Source: Streptomyces noursei ATCC 11455 (GTDB taxonomy: Bacteria; Actinomycetota; Actinomycetes; Streptomycetales; Streptomycetaceae). Taken from it: 64,000 nt of DNA. Under the pieces are notes generated by a model, which did not search any database, had not been told where the DNA came from, and saw only the letters and a list, made by a program, of their open reading frames with translations. The stretch lies in the NCBI RefSeq assembly GCF_001704275.1, contig NZ_CP011533.1, positions 5,518,001 to 5,582,000 of the forward strand, written 5' to 3'. Below, piece by piece: positions 24,545-33,674 of the stretch. Each line of letters starts with the position of its first letter. The stretch's first letter is position 1. Both the position numbers and the translations under genes were made by a program.

Positions 24545-26284
24545 CTAGACCCAGCTGTCGAACCACATCCGGTTGTGCCAGGCGCTCTTGGGAATGGGCA
24601 GACCCGTATACAGGGGATAGAAGTAGACGAAATTCCACACGATCAGCAGAACGAGGACACCGGCGCCGACCGCGCCGATGGTGCGGCGCCGCTCACTGGC
24701 CCGCGGTGGCCCGACGATCGCGCCGATCATCATCGCCAGCGCCAGACACAGGAACGGGACGAAGACCACCGCGTAGAAGAGGAAGATGGTCCGCTCCTGG
24801 TAGAGGAACCACGGCAGGTAGCCGGCGGCGACGCCGCAGGCGATCGCCCCGGCCCGCCAGTCCCGCCGGAACAGCCACCGCCACAGCACGTAGAGCAGCG
24901 CGAAGCAGGCCGCCCACCACAGCAGCGGGGTGCCCAGCGCCAGTACCTCGCGGGCGCAGCCCTCGGCGGCGGTGCAGCCGTCCTGTCCGGCCTTGGGGTC
25001 CTCGTAGAAGTACGAGACCGGGCGGCCCAGCACCAGCCAGCTCCACGGGTTGGACATGTAGGTGTGCGGTGTGGTCAGTCCGGTGTGGAAGGCGTAGACC
25101 TCGGTCTGGTAGTGCCACAGGCTGCGCAGCCAGTCCGGCAGCCAGGTGAAGGAGCTGTTCCGGCCCTCGGGCGAGGTGGCCCAGTCGCGGTAGTAGCCGC
25201 CCTTGGTGGCGATCCATCCGCTCCAGGACGCCAGGTAGGTGGCGAGCGCCACCACGACGGTGGAGACGAAGGCGGGCAGCGCGTCGCGCCGCAGCGCAGC
25301 CCGGAACGGGTGCCGGGCGCCGGCGGTGCGCCGCGCCCCCATGTCCCACAGCACCGACATCAGCGCGAACGCCGCCAGGAAGTACAGGCCGTTCCACTTC
25401 GTCGCCGCCGACAGGCCCAGGCACAGCCCGGCCGCGATCCGCCACGGGCGCCAGCCCAGCCGCAGTCGGCCGCCGACCTCCGCGTCGGGTCGGGCCACCC
25501 CCTCGGGGTTCGTGGGCAGGGCCGCCGCCAGCCGGGCGCGGGTGCGGTCCCGGTCCACCAGCAGGCAGCCGAAGCCGGCCAGCACCCAGAACATCACGAT
25601 CAGGTCGAGCAGCGCGGTGCGGCTCATCACGAAGTGCAGGCCGTCCACCGCCAGCAGCCCGCCGGCCAGGCAGCCCAGCGCCGTCGAGCGCAGCAGCCGC
25701 CGCCCGATCCGGCAGACCAGCAGCACCGACAGGGTGCCCAGCAGCGCGGTCATGAACCGCCAGCCGAAGGGGTTCATCCCGAACGCCCACTCGCCCAGCG
25801 CGATCAGCCACTTGCCCATCGGTGGATGGACGACGTACGAGTGCTCCGGCGAGAGCAGGATCTGCGGGGGGTGGGCCAGCAGGGCGTCGTTGGCGTTCTT
25901 CGCCCAGGTGCCCTCGTAGCCGTACTGGAGCAGCGACCAGGCGTCCTTGGGGTAGTACGTCTCGTCGAATATCACCTTGCGCGGGCTGCCGAGGTTCCAG
26001 AACGTCAGCACGCCCGCGAGCAGCGTCACCAGCAGCGGCCCGAGCCAGCCCGACCAGCGCGCCAGGCGCGGTGCGAGCCGCGGGCCGGCGCCGAGCAGCG
26101 CCCACAGCCGCCCGTCCGGCTCGGGGAACGGCGCCACCAGCCGCGTCCGGACGTCGGCGCCGGGACGGGCGACGTATCCGAACCGGCGCAGTCGCCGCTG
26201 CCACACGGGGGGCCGGTCGGTCGGCTCCGGGGTGCGCAGGGTGGCCGCGTGCGTCGCGGTGGTGTCACTTCTCACCCGGCCCAT
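24545..26284 (-). CDS. pmt: Protein O-mannosyltransferase
   Basis: A 579-residue polytopic glycosyltransferase (GT39, GT-C fold) with about eleven membrane segments. The first external loop holds the acidic catalytic pair in KVIFDETYYPKDAW, followed by HPPMGKWLIALGEWAFGMNP. It transfers mannose from polyprenyl-phosphate mannose to Ser/Thr of exported proteins; in Streptomyces coelicolor the orthologue glycosylates lipoproteins such as PstS and is needed for phiC31 infection. It is divergent from rsmI with a 106-base gap, the same pairing as in mycobacteria (Rv1002c/Rv1003), which supports the name. Confidence 0.92.
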   Translation of the reverse strand: MGRVRSDTTATHAATLRTPEPTDRPPVWQRRLRRFGYVARPGADVRTRLVAPFPEPDGRLWALLGAGPRLAPRLARWSGWLGPLLVTLLAGVLTFWNLGSPRKVIFDETYYPKDAWSLLQYGYEGTWAKNANDALLAHPPQILLSPEHSYVVHPPMGKWLIALGEWAFGMNPFGWRFMTALLGTLSVLLVCRIGRRLLRSTALGCLAGGLLAVDGLHFVMSRTALLDLIVMFWVLAGFGCLLVDRDRTRARLAAALPTNPEGVARPDAEVGGRLRLGWRPWRIAAGLCLGLSAATKWNGLYFLAAFALMSVLWDMGARRTAGARHPFRAALRRDALPAFVSTVVVALATYLASWSGWIATKGGYYRDWATSPEGRNSSFTWLPDWLRSLWHYQTEVYAFHTGLTTPHTYMSNPWSWLVLGRPVSYFYEDPKAGQDGCTAAEGCAREVLALGTPLLWWAACFALLYVLWRWLFRRDWRAGAIACGVAAGYLPWFLYQERTIFLFYAVVFVPFLCLALAMMIGAIVGPPRASERRRTIGAVGAGVLVLLIVWNFVYFYPLYTGLPIPKSAWHNRMWFDSWV

Positions 26285-26390
26285 CGTAGGGAAGCGGCCT
26301 GTGCGGCGGGGGTCCGCGGCGCCGGCCGGCGCCGCGCGTCACCGGCACGGGCCCGACCGGGGAGCTGCGCGGGGCTGGGAGGATGGGAGG

Positions 26391-27257
26391 GTGACTGGAA
26401 CGCTGGTACTTGCAGGGACGCCCATCGGCGAGGTCGCGGACGCCCCGCCGCGACTCGCCGCCGAGCTGGCCGCCGCCGATGTGATCGCCGCCGAGGACAC
26501 CCGGCGGCTGCGCCGGCTCACCCAGGCGCTGGAGGTGCAGCCGACCGGCCGGATCGTGTCGTACTTCGAGGGCAACGAGGCGGCCCGGACGCCCGAGTTG
26601 GCGGACGCGCTGTCCGGCGGTGCGCGGGTGCTGCTGGTCACCGACGCCGGGATGCCGTCGGTCTCCGACCCCGGCTACCGGCTGGTGGCGGCGGCCGTCG
26701 AGCGCGGCGTCAAGGTCACCGCGGTCCCCGGCCCGAGCGCGGTGCTCACCGCGCTCGCGGTGTCCGGGCTGCCGGTGGACCGGTTCTGCTTCGAGGGCTT
26801 CCTGCCCCGCAAGGCGGGGGAGCGGCTCTCCCGGCTCCGGGAGGTCGGCGGGGAGCGGCGCACCCTGGTCTACTTCGAGGCGCCGCACCGCCTGGACGAC
26901 ACGCTCGCCGCGATGGCCGAGGTCTTCGGCGCGGACCGCCGGGCCGCGGTCTGCCGGGAGCTGACCAAGACGTACGAGGAGGTCCGGCGGGGCGGGCTGG
27001 GCGAGTTGGCGGCATGGGCCGCCGAGGGCGTCCGCGGGGAGATCACGATCGTCGTCGAGGGGGCGCCGGAGAGCGGGCCCGCGGAGCTGGACGCCGCGGA
27101 GCTGGTGCGCCGGGTGCGGGTCCGCGAGGAGGCCGGGGAGCGTCGCAAGGAGGCGATCGCGGCGGTGGCGGCGGAGGCCGGGCTGCCCAAGCGGGAGGTC
27201 TTCGACGCGGTGGTGGCGGCGAAGAACGCCGAGCGGGGTGCCGCCGGGAAGTCGTGA
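26391..27257 (+). CDS. rsmI: 16S rRNA (cytidine(1402)-2'-O)-methyltransferase
   Basis: A 288-residue SAM-dependent methyltransferase of the tetrapyrrole-methylase fold, modifying C1402 in the ribosomal P site. Motifs: VLAGTPIGEVADAPPR, VIAAEDTRRLRRL, LVTDAGMPSVSDPGYRLV, VPGPSAVLTALAVSGLP, EAPHRLDDTL and CRELTKTYEEVRRG. GTG 26391 has GGGAGG eight bases upstream. Full length. Divergent from pmt, next to the tatD-rpfB-rsmA-ispE group. Confidence 0.95.
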   Translation: MTGTLVLAGTPIGEVADAPPRLAAELAAADVIAAEDTRRLRRLTQALEVQPTGRIVSYFEGNEAARTPELADALSGGARVLLVTDAGMPSVSDPGYRLVAAAVERGVKVTAVPGPSAVLTALAVSGLPVDRFCFEGFLPRKAGERLSRLREVGGERRTLVYFEAPHRLDDTLAAMAEVFGADRRAAVCRELTKTYEEVRRGGLGELAAWAAEGVRGEITIVVEGAPESGPAELDAAELVRRVRVREEAGERRKEAIAAVAAEAGLPKREVFDAVVAAKNAERGAAGKS

Positions 27258-27550
27258 TCGGTCGGCCGGCCCCGGTGCGCCCCGCCGGGTCCCGCTGCGC
27301 CCTGCTGAGCGCGACCGTGCTCGGTAGAGCGTAAAAGCCCAGGCCACAGCCTTGAACCGACCCACAGGAAGGTAAATGGCCGGCATCGAAGGTAAAGCGA
27401 TTCGCCCCCTTGCGGTCCGTTTTTCCTACGACCTGCCAAATCTGGGCCAATAGGTAGCAGCTCGGCTGCGCTCCGGCCGCGAAAGGCGTTCCCTGGGTAC
27501 CGGGACGTCCGGTCCCCGGAGAGCTTGTCCAGCGGACAAGAGGAGCGCAC
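27258..27550 (+). promoter_or_regulatory. Leader region of the zinc-ribbon gene
   Basis: A 293-base gap with no gene. It is noticeably less GC-rich near 27330-27450 and contains two related GGTAAA blocks (GAAGGTAAATGG, GAAGGTAAAGCG), a CCGGGACGTCCGGTCCCCGG hairpin-like stretch at 27500-27519, and an exact stem just before the ribosome-binding site. It probably holds the promoter and a structured 5' leader. Confidence 0.5.
27524..27540 (+). promoter_or_regulatory. Exact stem-loop abutting the ribosome-binding site
   Basis: CTTGTCC-agc-GGACAAG forms a perfect 7-bp stem whose last base touches the AGGAG at 27541, ten bases before the ATG at 27551. It could be a translation-controlling hairpin or a protein operator of 17 bp. 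Confidence 0.6.
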
Positions 27551-28000
27551 ATGAGCGACATCACGAAGACCACCGCCGGCATCCCCGGTGCGGCCCCTGC
27601 GAGCCCCCTCCCGCCCCGCCCCCGACCGTCCGAGCCCGCCGCCCGCGAGGCGTACGCGTTCTGCTGCATGGGCTGCGGCCACGGCTGGGAGCAGGCGTAC
27701 GAGATCGAGCACCAGGTGGATGCCAAGGGCGTCACGCACGCCGTCTACTTCACGGACGGCGAGCGGGTCCCGTCCCCCCTGACCCGTCCGACGTGCCTCA
27801 ACTGCGGCGGCCACGTCGTCCGCATCATGCGCTCCGGTCAGGTCTCGATGGTCTCCGACGCGATCGCGAACATGCACCAGCGCCCGCATCACCGGAAGAA
27901 CTCCCACCAGGGCGCGGACGGCGACCCCGCCGCCGAGTCGGGACGGCACCACTGGCACCTCTCCGACCTGCTGCACCCCTTCCAGCACCACCGCAAGTGA
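27551..28000 (+). CDS. Hypothetical zinc-ribbon protein
   Basis: A 149-residue soluble protein with a proline-rich start, then a likely zinc ribbon: FCCMGCGHGWEQAYEIEH and, about 40 residues later, PTCLNCGGHVVRIM, giving two C-x2-C knuckles. The C-terminus is His-rich (HQRPHHRKNSHQG and HHWHLSDLLHPFQHHRK). I do not recognise a named family beyond the ribbon. The ATG at 27551 has AGGAG with a hairpin directly before it. It precedes tatD by 33 bases, so the two may be co-transcribed. Metal sensing or RNA-related roles are both possible. Confidence 0.8.
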   Translation: MSDITKTTAGIPGAAPASPLPPRPRPSEPAAREAYAFCCMGCGHGWEQAYEIEHQVDAKGVTHAVYFTDGERVPSPLTRPTCLNCGGHVVRIMRSGQVSMVSDAIANMHQRPHHRKNSHQGADGDPAAESGRHHWHLSDLLHPFQHHRK

Positions 28001-28033
28001 GGCGTCGACCGCGGTCCTCGTAGGATCGCGGTC

Positions 28034-28960
28034 ATGGCCAAGCAGGACAAAGACACCCCGCCGCCGCTGCCCGAACCGCTCCGGGTTCCGGTCGCGGACT
28101 CGCACACCCACCTGGACATGCAGGGGGTCACCGTCGAGGAGGCCCTGGCCACGGCCGCGTCGGTCGGCGTGACCACCCTCGTCCAGGTCGGCTGCGACCT
28201 GAACGGCTCCCGCTGGGCGGCGGACACCGCCGCCGCCCACGAGGCCGTGCACGCCACCGTCGCCCTGCACCCCAACGAGGCCCCGCGGATCGTCCTCGGC
28301 GAGCCCATCGAGGGGGCGTCGCGAAGCGACTCCGGGGAGGGTGGTGGTGGGCGACGGGCGGGCTGGTCCCGGCAGGGCGCCCGCGAGCCGGGCGGCGACG
28401 CCGCGCTGGACGCCGCCCTCGCCGAGATCGACGCGCTCGCCGCCCGCCCCGAGGTCCGCGGCGTCGGCGAGACCGGCCTGGACCGCTTCCGCACCGGCCC
28501 CGAGGGCATGGCCGCCCAGGAGCGGTCCTTCCGCGCCCACATCGAGATCGCCAAGCGGCACGGCAAGGCCCTGGTCATCCACGACCGCGAGGCCCACGAC
28601 GACGTGCTGCGCATCCTGCGCGAGGAGGGCGCGCCCGACCGGGTCGTCTTCCACTGCTACTCCGGCGACGCCGCGATGGCCGAGGTCTGCGCCGCGGCCG
28701 GCTACTTCATGTCGTTCGCCGGCAACGTCACCTTCAAGAACGCCCAGCCGCTGCGCGACGCCCTCGCGATCGCCCCGCCCGAACTGCTGCTCGTCGAGAC
28801 CGACGCGCCCTTCCTCACCCCCGCGCCGTACCGCGGACGGGCCAACGCGCCCTACCTCATCCCGCTCACCCTGCGGGCCATGGCCGACGTCAAGGGCATG
28901 ACGGAGGACGCGCTGGCCTCGGCCGTCGCCGCCAACACCGCCCGCGCGTTCGACTACTGA
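28034..28960 (+). CDS. tatD: TatD-family metal-dependent hydrolase
   Basis: A 308-residue TIM-barrel deoxyribonuclease-type hydrolase. Metal ligands: DSHTHLD (H-x-H) near the start, GVGETGLDRF (Glu), VIHDREAHDD and VFHCYSGD (His), and VETDAPFLTPAPYRG (Asp). TatD proteins act as 3'-5' exonucleases in DNA repair and fragmentation. Between HPNEAPR and WSRQGAREPGG the protein has about 20 extra residues (GEPIEGASRSDSGEGGGGRR) encoded by a GC-rich segment with a GTCGC-gaa-GCGAC hairpin, apparently an in-frame insert. It lies upstream of rpfB and rsmA as in M. tuberculosis. Confidence 0.93.
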   Translation: MAKQDKDTPPPLPEPLRVPVADSHTHLDMQGVTVEEALATAASVGVTTLVQVGCDLNGSRWAADTAAAHEAVHATVALHPNEAPRIVLGEPIEGASRSDSGEGGGGRRAGWSRQGAREPGGDAALDAALAEIDALAARPEVRGVGETGLDRFRTGPEGMAAQERSFRAHIEIAKRHGKALVIHDREAHDDVLRILREEGAPDRVVFHCYSGDAAMAEVCAAAGYFMSFAGNVTFKNAQPLRDALAIAPPELLLVETDAPFLTPAPYRGRANAPYLIPLTLRAMADVKGMTEDALASAVAANTARAFDY

Positions 28961-29079
28961 CGGCCGCCGCACCGCGCCCGGCGGACCCGCCCCGCCGTGG
29001 CGCGAGTTCGCCCTCGCCGCCCGCCCTCCGCTACATTCCGCGGTTGAGCGGTTACCGGACGACCCGTGGCAGGTGCAGC

Positions 29080-30240
29080 GTGACTCCTTCGCCCAGTGGC
29101 CACCGAGCCGGGCGCGGCCGGGGCCGCCGCCGGCGCACCCGCGAGAGGCCCGAACAACTGCGTCGGCTGGTGCCCCGGGCCCTGGTCGTCGCCTTCCTCG
29201 CCGGCGGCACCACGGCCTTCGTCGCGCACGACAAGGCCGTCAAGCTCAGCGTCGACGGCGACCCCCACACGCTGCACACCTTCGCCGACGACGTCGATGA
29301 ACTCCTCGCCGACCAGAACCTCGCGATCGGCGACCACGACATCGTCGCGCCGGCCCCCGGCTCCGACCTCAGAAGCGGCGACGAGGTCGTGGTCCGCCAC
29401 GGCCGGCCGGTCATGCTCACCCTCGACGGGGAGCGCCGCCAGGTGTGGACCACCGCCGACACCGTCGCCGGCGCGCTGCACCAGCTCGGCGTCCGCGCCG
29501 AGGGCGCCTACCTCTCCACCGCCCGCTCCCAGCCCATCGGCCGGCACGGCCTGGAACTGCACGTCCGCACCGAGCGCTCCCTGGTCTTCGTCGCCGACGG
29601 CCGCGAGTACCGGGTCCGCACCAACGCGGCCACCGTCCGCGAGGCCCTCGCCGAGGCCGGGCTGGCGCTGCGCGACCACGACACCACCTCGGTGCCGCCG
29701 GACAGCTTCCCCCGCGAGGACCAGACCGTCTCGGTGCTGCGGATCACCGGCACCACCGAGGTCCGCGAGGAGACCGTCCCGTTCCGCACCGTCAAGCGGC
29801 CCGACCCGCAGCTGACCGTCGGCACCGAGGCCGTGGTCCGCCCCGGCGTCCCCGGCCTGCGGCGGGTCACCTACCGCCTGGACACCGTCAACGGCGTGCG
29901 CCGCAAGCCCCGCAAGGTCGCGACCGAGACGGTCCAGGCGCCGCGCCCGCAGATCGTCCACGTCGGCACCCGGGCGCTGCCCACCTCCGTCCGCGGCGCC
30001 GACGGCCTCGCCTGGGGCGCACTGGCCGCGTGCGAGGCCGGTGGCCGGCCGGACGCGGTCGACGCCTCCGGCACCTACGGCGGGCTCTACCAGTTCGACG
30101 TCGGCACCTGGCGCCGGCTCGGCGGCAGCGGTCGCCCCCAGGACGCACCCGCCGAGGAGCAGACCTTCCGGGCCAAGAAGCTCTACGTCACCCGGGGCGC
30201 GAGCCCCTGGCCGGCCTGCGGCCGTAAGCTTCACGGGTGA
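29080..30240 (+). CDS. rpfB: Resuscitation-promoting factor, RpfB type
   Basis: A secreted or membrane-tethered cell-wall lytic enzyme of 386 residues from GTG 29080. After a basic start comes one hydrophobic segment ([20 protein letters not shown]), three DUF348 repeats (each ending like [53 protein letters not shown]), a G5 domain ([20 protein letters not shown]) and a C-terminal lysozyme-like domain with the catalytic Glu in [13 protein letters not shown] and [20 protein letters not shown]. It cleaves peptidoglycan to allow germination and regrowth. TTG 29044 is an alternative start. The stop overlaps the rsmA start (GTGA), as expected for this conserved block. Confidence 0.93.
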   Translation: MTPSPSGHRAGRGRGRRRRTRERPEQLRRLVPRALVVAFLAGGTTAFVAHDKAVKLSVDGDPHTLHTFADDVDELLADQNLAIGDHDIVAPAPGSDLRSGDEVVVRHGRPVMLTLDGERRQVWTTADTVAGALHQLGVRAEGAYLSTARSQPIGRHGLELHVRTERSLVFVADGREYRVRTNAATVREALAEAGLALRDHDTTSVPPDSFPREDQTVSVLRITGTTEVREETVPFRTVKRPDPQLTVGTEAVVRPGVPGLRRVTYRLDTVNGVRRKPRKVATETVQAPRPQIVHVGTRALPTSVRGADGLAWGALAACEAGGRPDAVDASGTYGGLYQFDVGTWRRLGGSGRPQDAPAEEQTFRAKKLYVTRGASPWPACGRKLHG

Positions 30241-31148
30241 GCGACCGCAAGACCACTGACGAAACCGGCCCGCTGCTGGGCCCCGCCGATGTCCGGGAAC
30301 TGGCCGCAGCGCTGGGCGTACGCCCCACCAAGCAGCGCGGCCAGAACTTCGTCATCGACGCCAACACCGTCCGCCGGATCGTCCGGACCGCGGAGGTCCG
30401 CCCCGACGACGTGGTCGTCGAGGTCGGCCCCGGCCTGGGCTCGTTGACCCTGGCGCTGCTGGAGGCCGCCGACCGGGTCACCGCCGTCGAGATCGACGAC
30501 GTGCTCGCCGCGGCGCTGCCCGACACCGTCGCCGCCCGGCTGCCCGAGCGCGCCGACCGCTTCACGCTGGTCCACAGCGACGCCCTGCACGTCACCGAAC
30601 TCCCCGGACCGGCGCCCACCGCGCTGGTCGCCAACCTCCCGTACAACGTCGCCGTCCCGGTCCTCCTCCACATGCTGGAGCGGTTCCCGACCATCGAGCG
30701 GACCCTGGTCATGGTCCAGGCCGAGGTCGCCGACCGGCTCGCCGCCGGGCCCGGCAACAAGGTCTACGGCGTCCCGTCGGTCAAGGCCAACTGGTACGCC
30801 GAGGTCAAGCGGGCCGGCGCGATCGGCCGCAACGTCTTCTGGCCCGCGCCCAACGTCGAGTCCGGCCTGGTCTCGCTCGTCCGGCGCGCCACGCCGCTGC
30901 CGTCCCGGGTCTCCCGCGAAGAGGTCTTCGCCGTGGTCGACGCGGCCTTCGCCCAGCGCCGCAAGACCCTGCGGGCCGCCCTCGCCGGCTGGGCGGGCTC
31001 GGCCGCGGCGGCCGAGGCGGCCCTGGTCGCGGCCGGCGTCTCGCCGCAGGCCCGCGGCGAGTCGCTGACCGTCGAGTCGTTCATCGCCATCGCCGAGAAC
31101 AAGGTTCCGGCCGCCGGCGCCGCCTCCGACCAGGAGCCCACCCGATGA
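30237..31148 (+). CDS. rsmA: 16S rRNA dimethyladenosine transferase
   Basis: A 303-residue KsgA-type enzyme that dimethylates A1518 and A1519 of 16S rRNA. Motifs: [36 protein letters not shown] (SAM site), [20 protein letters not shown] (NLPY catalytic motif), [10 protein letters not shown] and the C-terminal helix [14 protein letters not shown] 30237 overlaps the rpfB stop by four bases, and its own stop overlaps ispE (ATGA), so rpfB-rsmA-ispE is one tight operon. Loss in other bacteria gives kasugamycin resistance. Confidence 0.96.
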   Translation: MSDRKTTDETGPLLGPADVRELAAALGVRPTKQRGQNFVIDANTVRRIVRTAEVRPDDVVVEVGPGLGSLTLALLEAADRVTAVEIDDVLAAALPDTVAARLPERADRFTLVHSDALHVTELPGPAPTALVANLPYNVAVPVLLHMLERFPTIERTLVMVQAEVADRLAAGPGNKVYGVPSVKANWYAEVKRAGAIGRNVFWPAPNVESGLVSLVRRATPLPSRVSREEVFAVVDAAFAQRRKTLRAALAGWAGSAAAAEAALVAAGVSPQARGESLTVESFIAIAENKVPAAGAASDQEPTR

Positions 31149-32086
31149 GCCGCCCCGCCGCCCCCGGCGTCACCGTCCGGGTGCCCGCCAAGGTCAACGT
31201 CCAGCTCGCCGTCGGCGGGCGCCGCCCCGACGGCTTCCACGACCTGGCCAACGTCTTCCTGGCCGTCGGCCTGTACGACGAGGTCACCGCCACCCCCGCG
31301 GACGCCCTGACGCTCACCTGCACCGGCCCGGACGCCGACCAGGTCCCGCTGGACGACACCAACCTCGCCGCCCGCGCGGCCCGCGCGCTGGCCGCCCGCC
31401 ACGGCCTGGACCCCGCCGTCCACCTGCACATCGCCAAGGACATCCCGGTCGCCGGCGGCATGGCCGGCGGCAGCGCGGACGCCGCCGGCGCCCTGCTGGC
31501 CTGCGACACCCTGTGGGGCACCGGTGCCACCCGGGACGAACTCCTCGCCATCTGCGCGGAGTTGGGCAGCGACGTGCCGTTCAGCCTGGTCGGCGGCGCG
31601 GCGCTGGGCCGCGGCCGCGGCGAACTGCTGGAGCCGCTGCCCGTCGGCGGCACCTTCCACTGGGTCTTCGCGGTCGCCGACGGCGGCCTGTCCACCCCCG
31701 CCGTCTACAAGGAGTGCGACCGCCTCCGCGACGCGACCGGCCGCGGCGCGACCACCGCCGACATCCCCGACCCCGAGCCGTCCCCCGCCCTCCTGGACGC
31801 CCTGCGCACCGGCGACGCCACCGCCCTGGCCGCGTCGATGGGCAACGACCTCCAGGCCGCCGCGGTCTCCCTCCGTCCGTCGCTGGCCGCCGCCCTCGCC
31901 GCCGGCACCGACGCCGGGGCGCTGGCCGCCCTGGTCTCCGGCTCCGGCCCGACCACCGCGTTCCTGGTGGCCGACGCCGACCGGGCCGACCACGTCGCCG
32001 CCGCCCTGCGCGCCTCGGGCACCTGCCGCACGGCCCGTGCCACGTCCGGCCCGGCCCCGGGCGCGACGGTCGTCACCAACGGCTGA
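31145..32086 (+). CDS. ispE: 4-diphosphocytidyl-2-C-methyl-D-erythritol kinase
   Basis: A 313-residue GHMP kinase of the MEP isoprenoid pathway, phosphorylating CDP-methylerythritol. Motifs: [20 protein letters not shown] at the N-terminus, the ATP loop [40 protein letters not shown] and the C-terminal [14 protein letters not shown]. The ATG overlaps the rsmA stop by four bases. The first lipid-binding Asn of KVN is present where many homologues have KIN. Typical length and order for actinobacteria. Confidence 0.95.
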   Translation: MSRPAAPGVTVRVPAKVNVQLAVGGRRPDGFHDLANVFLAVGLYDEVTATPADALTLTCTGPDADQVPLDDTNLAARAARALAARHGLDPAVHLHIAKDIPVAGGMAGGSADAAGALLACDTLWGTGATRDELLAICAELGSDVPFSLVGGAALGRGRGELLEPLPVGGTFHWVFAVADGGLSTPAVYKECDRLRDATGRGATTADIPDPEPSPALLDALRTGDATALAASMGNDLQAAAVSLRPSLAAALAAGTDAGALAALVSGSGPTTAFLVADADRADHVAAALRASGTCRTARATSGPAPGATVVTNG

Positions 32087-32139
32087 CCCCCAACGGCCGT
32101 CTCGGCAGAGGGCATTCAGACGTCGCCAGGCCGTCCGGG

Positions 32140-32170
32140 CCGTGTCCGATCCGTGTCCGTACCGTGTCCG
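32140..32170 (+). promoter_or_regulatory. Three CCGTGTCCG direct repeats with an 11-bp period
   Basis: CCGTGTCCG occurs at 32140-32148, 32151-32159 and 32162-32170. The 11-base spacing puts all copies on about the same helix face, and they end 43 bases before the lipoprotein start. This is the layout of a direct-repeat operator. Confidence 0.55.
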
Positions 32171-32213
32171 CCGCCCGGCAACCGTTCGACACGGTGTTCG
32201 AGTCTGATCTTGC

Positions 32214-33653
32214 ATGAAGGATTCACGAGCGGGCAGCCGGCGTCGACGCGCGACCACGGCCTGGGCGGTCGCCCTGCTGGTCGTGCTCGGCGGGGCGGTG
32301 ACCTCCTGCGGCGCGGGGGGCTCCGGGCGGGCGGACAAGCCTTCCCCGGGGGTGACGCTGGCGTTCCAGGACACGCCGGGCACCTTCTACCTCCGGGCGC
32401 TCGACACGTCGGACGGCCAGCTGTCCTGGGGCGGCGGGCCCGAGCCGTACGGCGTCACCCTGGGGGCGAGCAGGCGTTCCCCGGGCCGGGAGCCGGCGAA
32501 GGCCGAGAACCTCAAGGTCACCGTCGACCTGTCCGGCACCAAGGCGGTGACGGCGTCACTCGACGCCGTGGACAGGCGCAAGGGATGCAGGTGGTCCGGT
32601 GCCCTCATCACCTGCACCCCGAAGGACGCCGAATCGGGGAAGGCCAAGGACATCGCCTCGGGCGCGCACGACGATGTCGTCGGCTTCCACTTGATTCCGA
32701 GAGACCATGCGCCGAAGGGCCCGGCCGGGTCCTTGAAGATCACCGTGAGCAGCAGCAACGCCCCCACCGTCCAGCAGACCACCCAACTGGTCATCGGGGC
32801 ACCGCGCTTGACCGCACGCGACGGCTGGGACCTGTGGGACGCGGCGCCCGATCGGATGGACCCCGGCTCCGAGCTGAAGCTGAGGCCCGCCTTCGGCAAC
32901 GAGGGAGAGGCCGACGTCGAAGGCGACCTCAACGTCGTGGTGGAGGTCACGGGGCAGGCGACGCTGCACAGGCAGTACAGCAACTGCCGTTACGACCGGG
33001 CCGACGCACCGAAGAAGGCGATGTGCACGATCCCCGGCCCCCTGCCGGTGGGAGCCGCGTACGAGACCGACCGGCCGTTCACGCTGGCGATCGACAGGAC
33101 CGGGAGCGAGGGCCGGATCACTTCCACCGTGTACCCGGCCCCGAACACGCCGAGCCGCGACCTGCTGCCCGACTCGGCCCCGCGGGGAACCGGCGCGCCG
33201 CTCGCGTTCCACCCGACCGACGGCAGTCACTTCAAGAAGGTCGAGAGGGAACTCGCCACCGGTGAAGTGCGGTTCGCCACCACCCGCAGATACGACCGGC
33301 AGGTCAACGGGTTCGCCATCAAGGGCAGGGTGGGCCAGACCAGGGAGATCGGCGTGATGGACGCGGGGGGCTACTTCGAAGGCACCTCGTACCTGACCCT
33401 GCCGGAGGGCGTCAGCCTGATCGGGCACCAGGAGGGCGAGGCGGGCGAACTGCTCTTCTGCGAGTACACCGACGAGAAGAACCGGAAGGTCGAGTGCCCG
33501 GCACCCGACAACCCCCTCCCCGTACTGCGCGTCCGCATCGACAAACGGGTCGACGGCGCGCGGGGCACGATCTCCGTGAAACCCGACTCGGAGCACCCGG
33601 ACCCGGACCTGACGAACAACACGGCCCCGATCACGATGGAGTACGTCGGCTGA
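32214..33653 (+). CDS. Large putative lipoprotein (unassigned)
   Basis: A 479-residue exported protein with a twin-Arg-rich basic start, a hydrophobic stretch (TAWAVALLVVLGGAVTSC) and a lipobox VTSC. The mature part is rich in beta-sheet segments and ends PDPDLTNNTAPITMEYVG, which recalls DUF11/CARDB-type extracellular beta domains repeated along surface proteins. Cys pairs (GCRWSGALITCTP; NCRYDRADAPKKAMCTIPG; LFCEYTDEKNRKVECPA) suggest one disulfide in each of three domains. ATG 32214 has no good ribosome-binding site, so the start, or leaderless translation, is uncertain. It is separated from ispE by 127 bases with repeat sequences. Function unknown. Confidence 0.8.
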   Translation: MKDSRAGSRRRRATTAWAVALLVVLGGAVTSCGAGGSGRADKPSPGVTLAFQDTPGTFYLRALDTSDGQLSWGGGPEPYGVTLGASRRSPGREPAKAENLKVTVDLSGTKAVTASLDAVDRRKGCRWSGALITCTPKDAESGKAKDIASGAHDDVVGFHLIPRDHAPKGPAGSLKITVSSSNAPTVQQTTQLVIGAPRLTARDGWDLWDAAPDRMDPGSELKLRPAFGNEGEADVEGDLNVVVEVTGQATLHRQYSNCRYDRADAPKKAMCTIPGPLPVGAAYETDRPFTLAIDRTGSEGRITSTVYPAPNTPSRDLLPDSAPRGTGAPLAFHPTDGSHFKKVERELATGEVRFATTRRYDRQVNGFAIKGRVGQTREIGVMDAGGYFEGTSYLTLPEGVSLIGHQEGEAGELLFCEYTDEKNRKVECPAPDNPLPVLRVRIDKRVDGARGTISVKPDSEHPDPDLTNNTAPITMEYVG

Positions 33654-33674
33654 GGAGGCGGTGCGGGCGCGGCG

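Noticed and set aside
28961..29079. Cyclic di-AMP riboswitch expected upstream of an rpf gene
   Set aside because: The gap to tatD is only 119 bases and contains none of the conserved riboswitch blocks; that riboswitch belongs to other rpf genes in Streptomyces.
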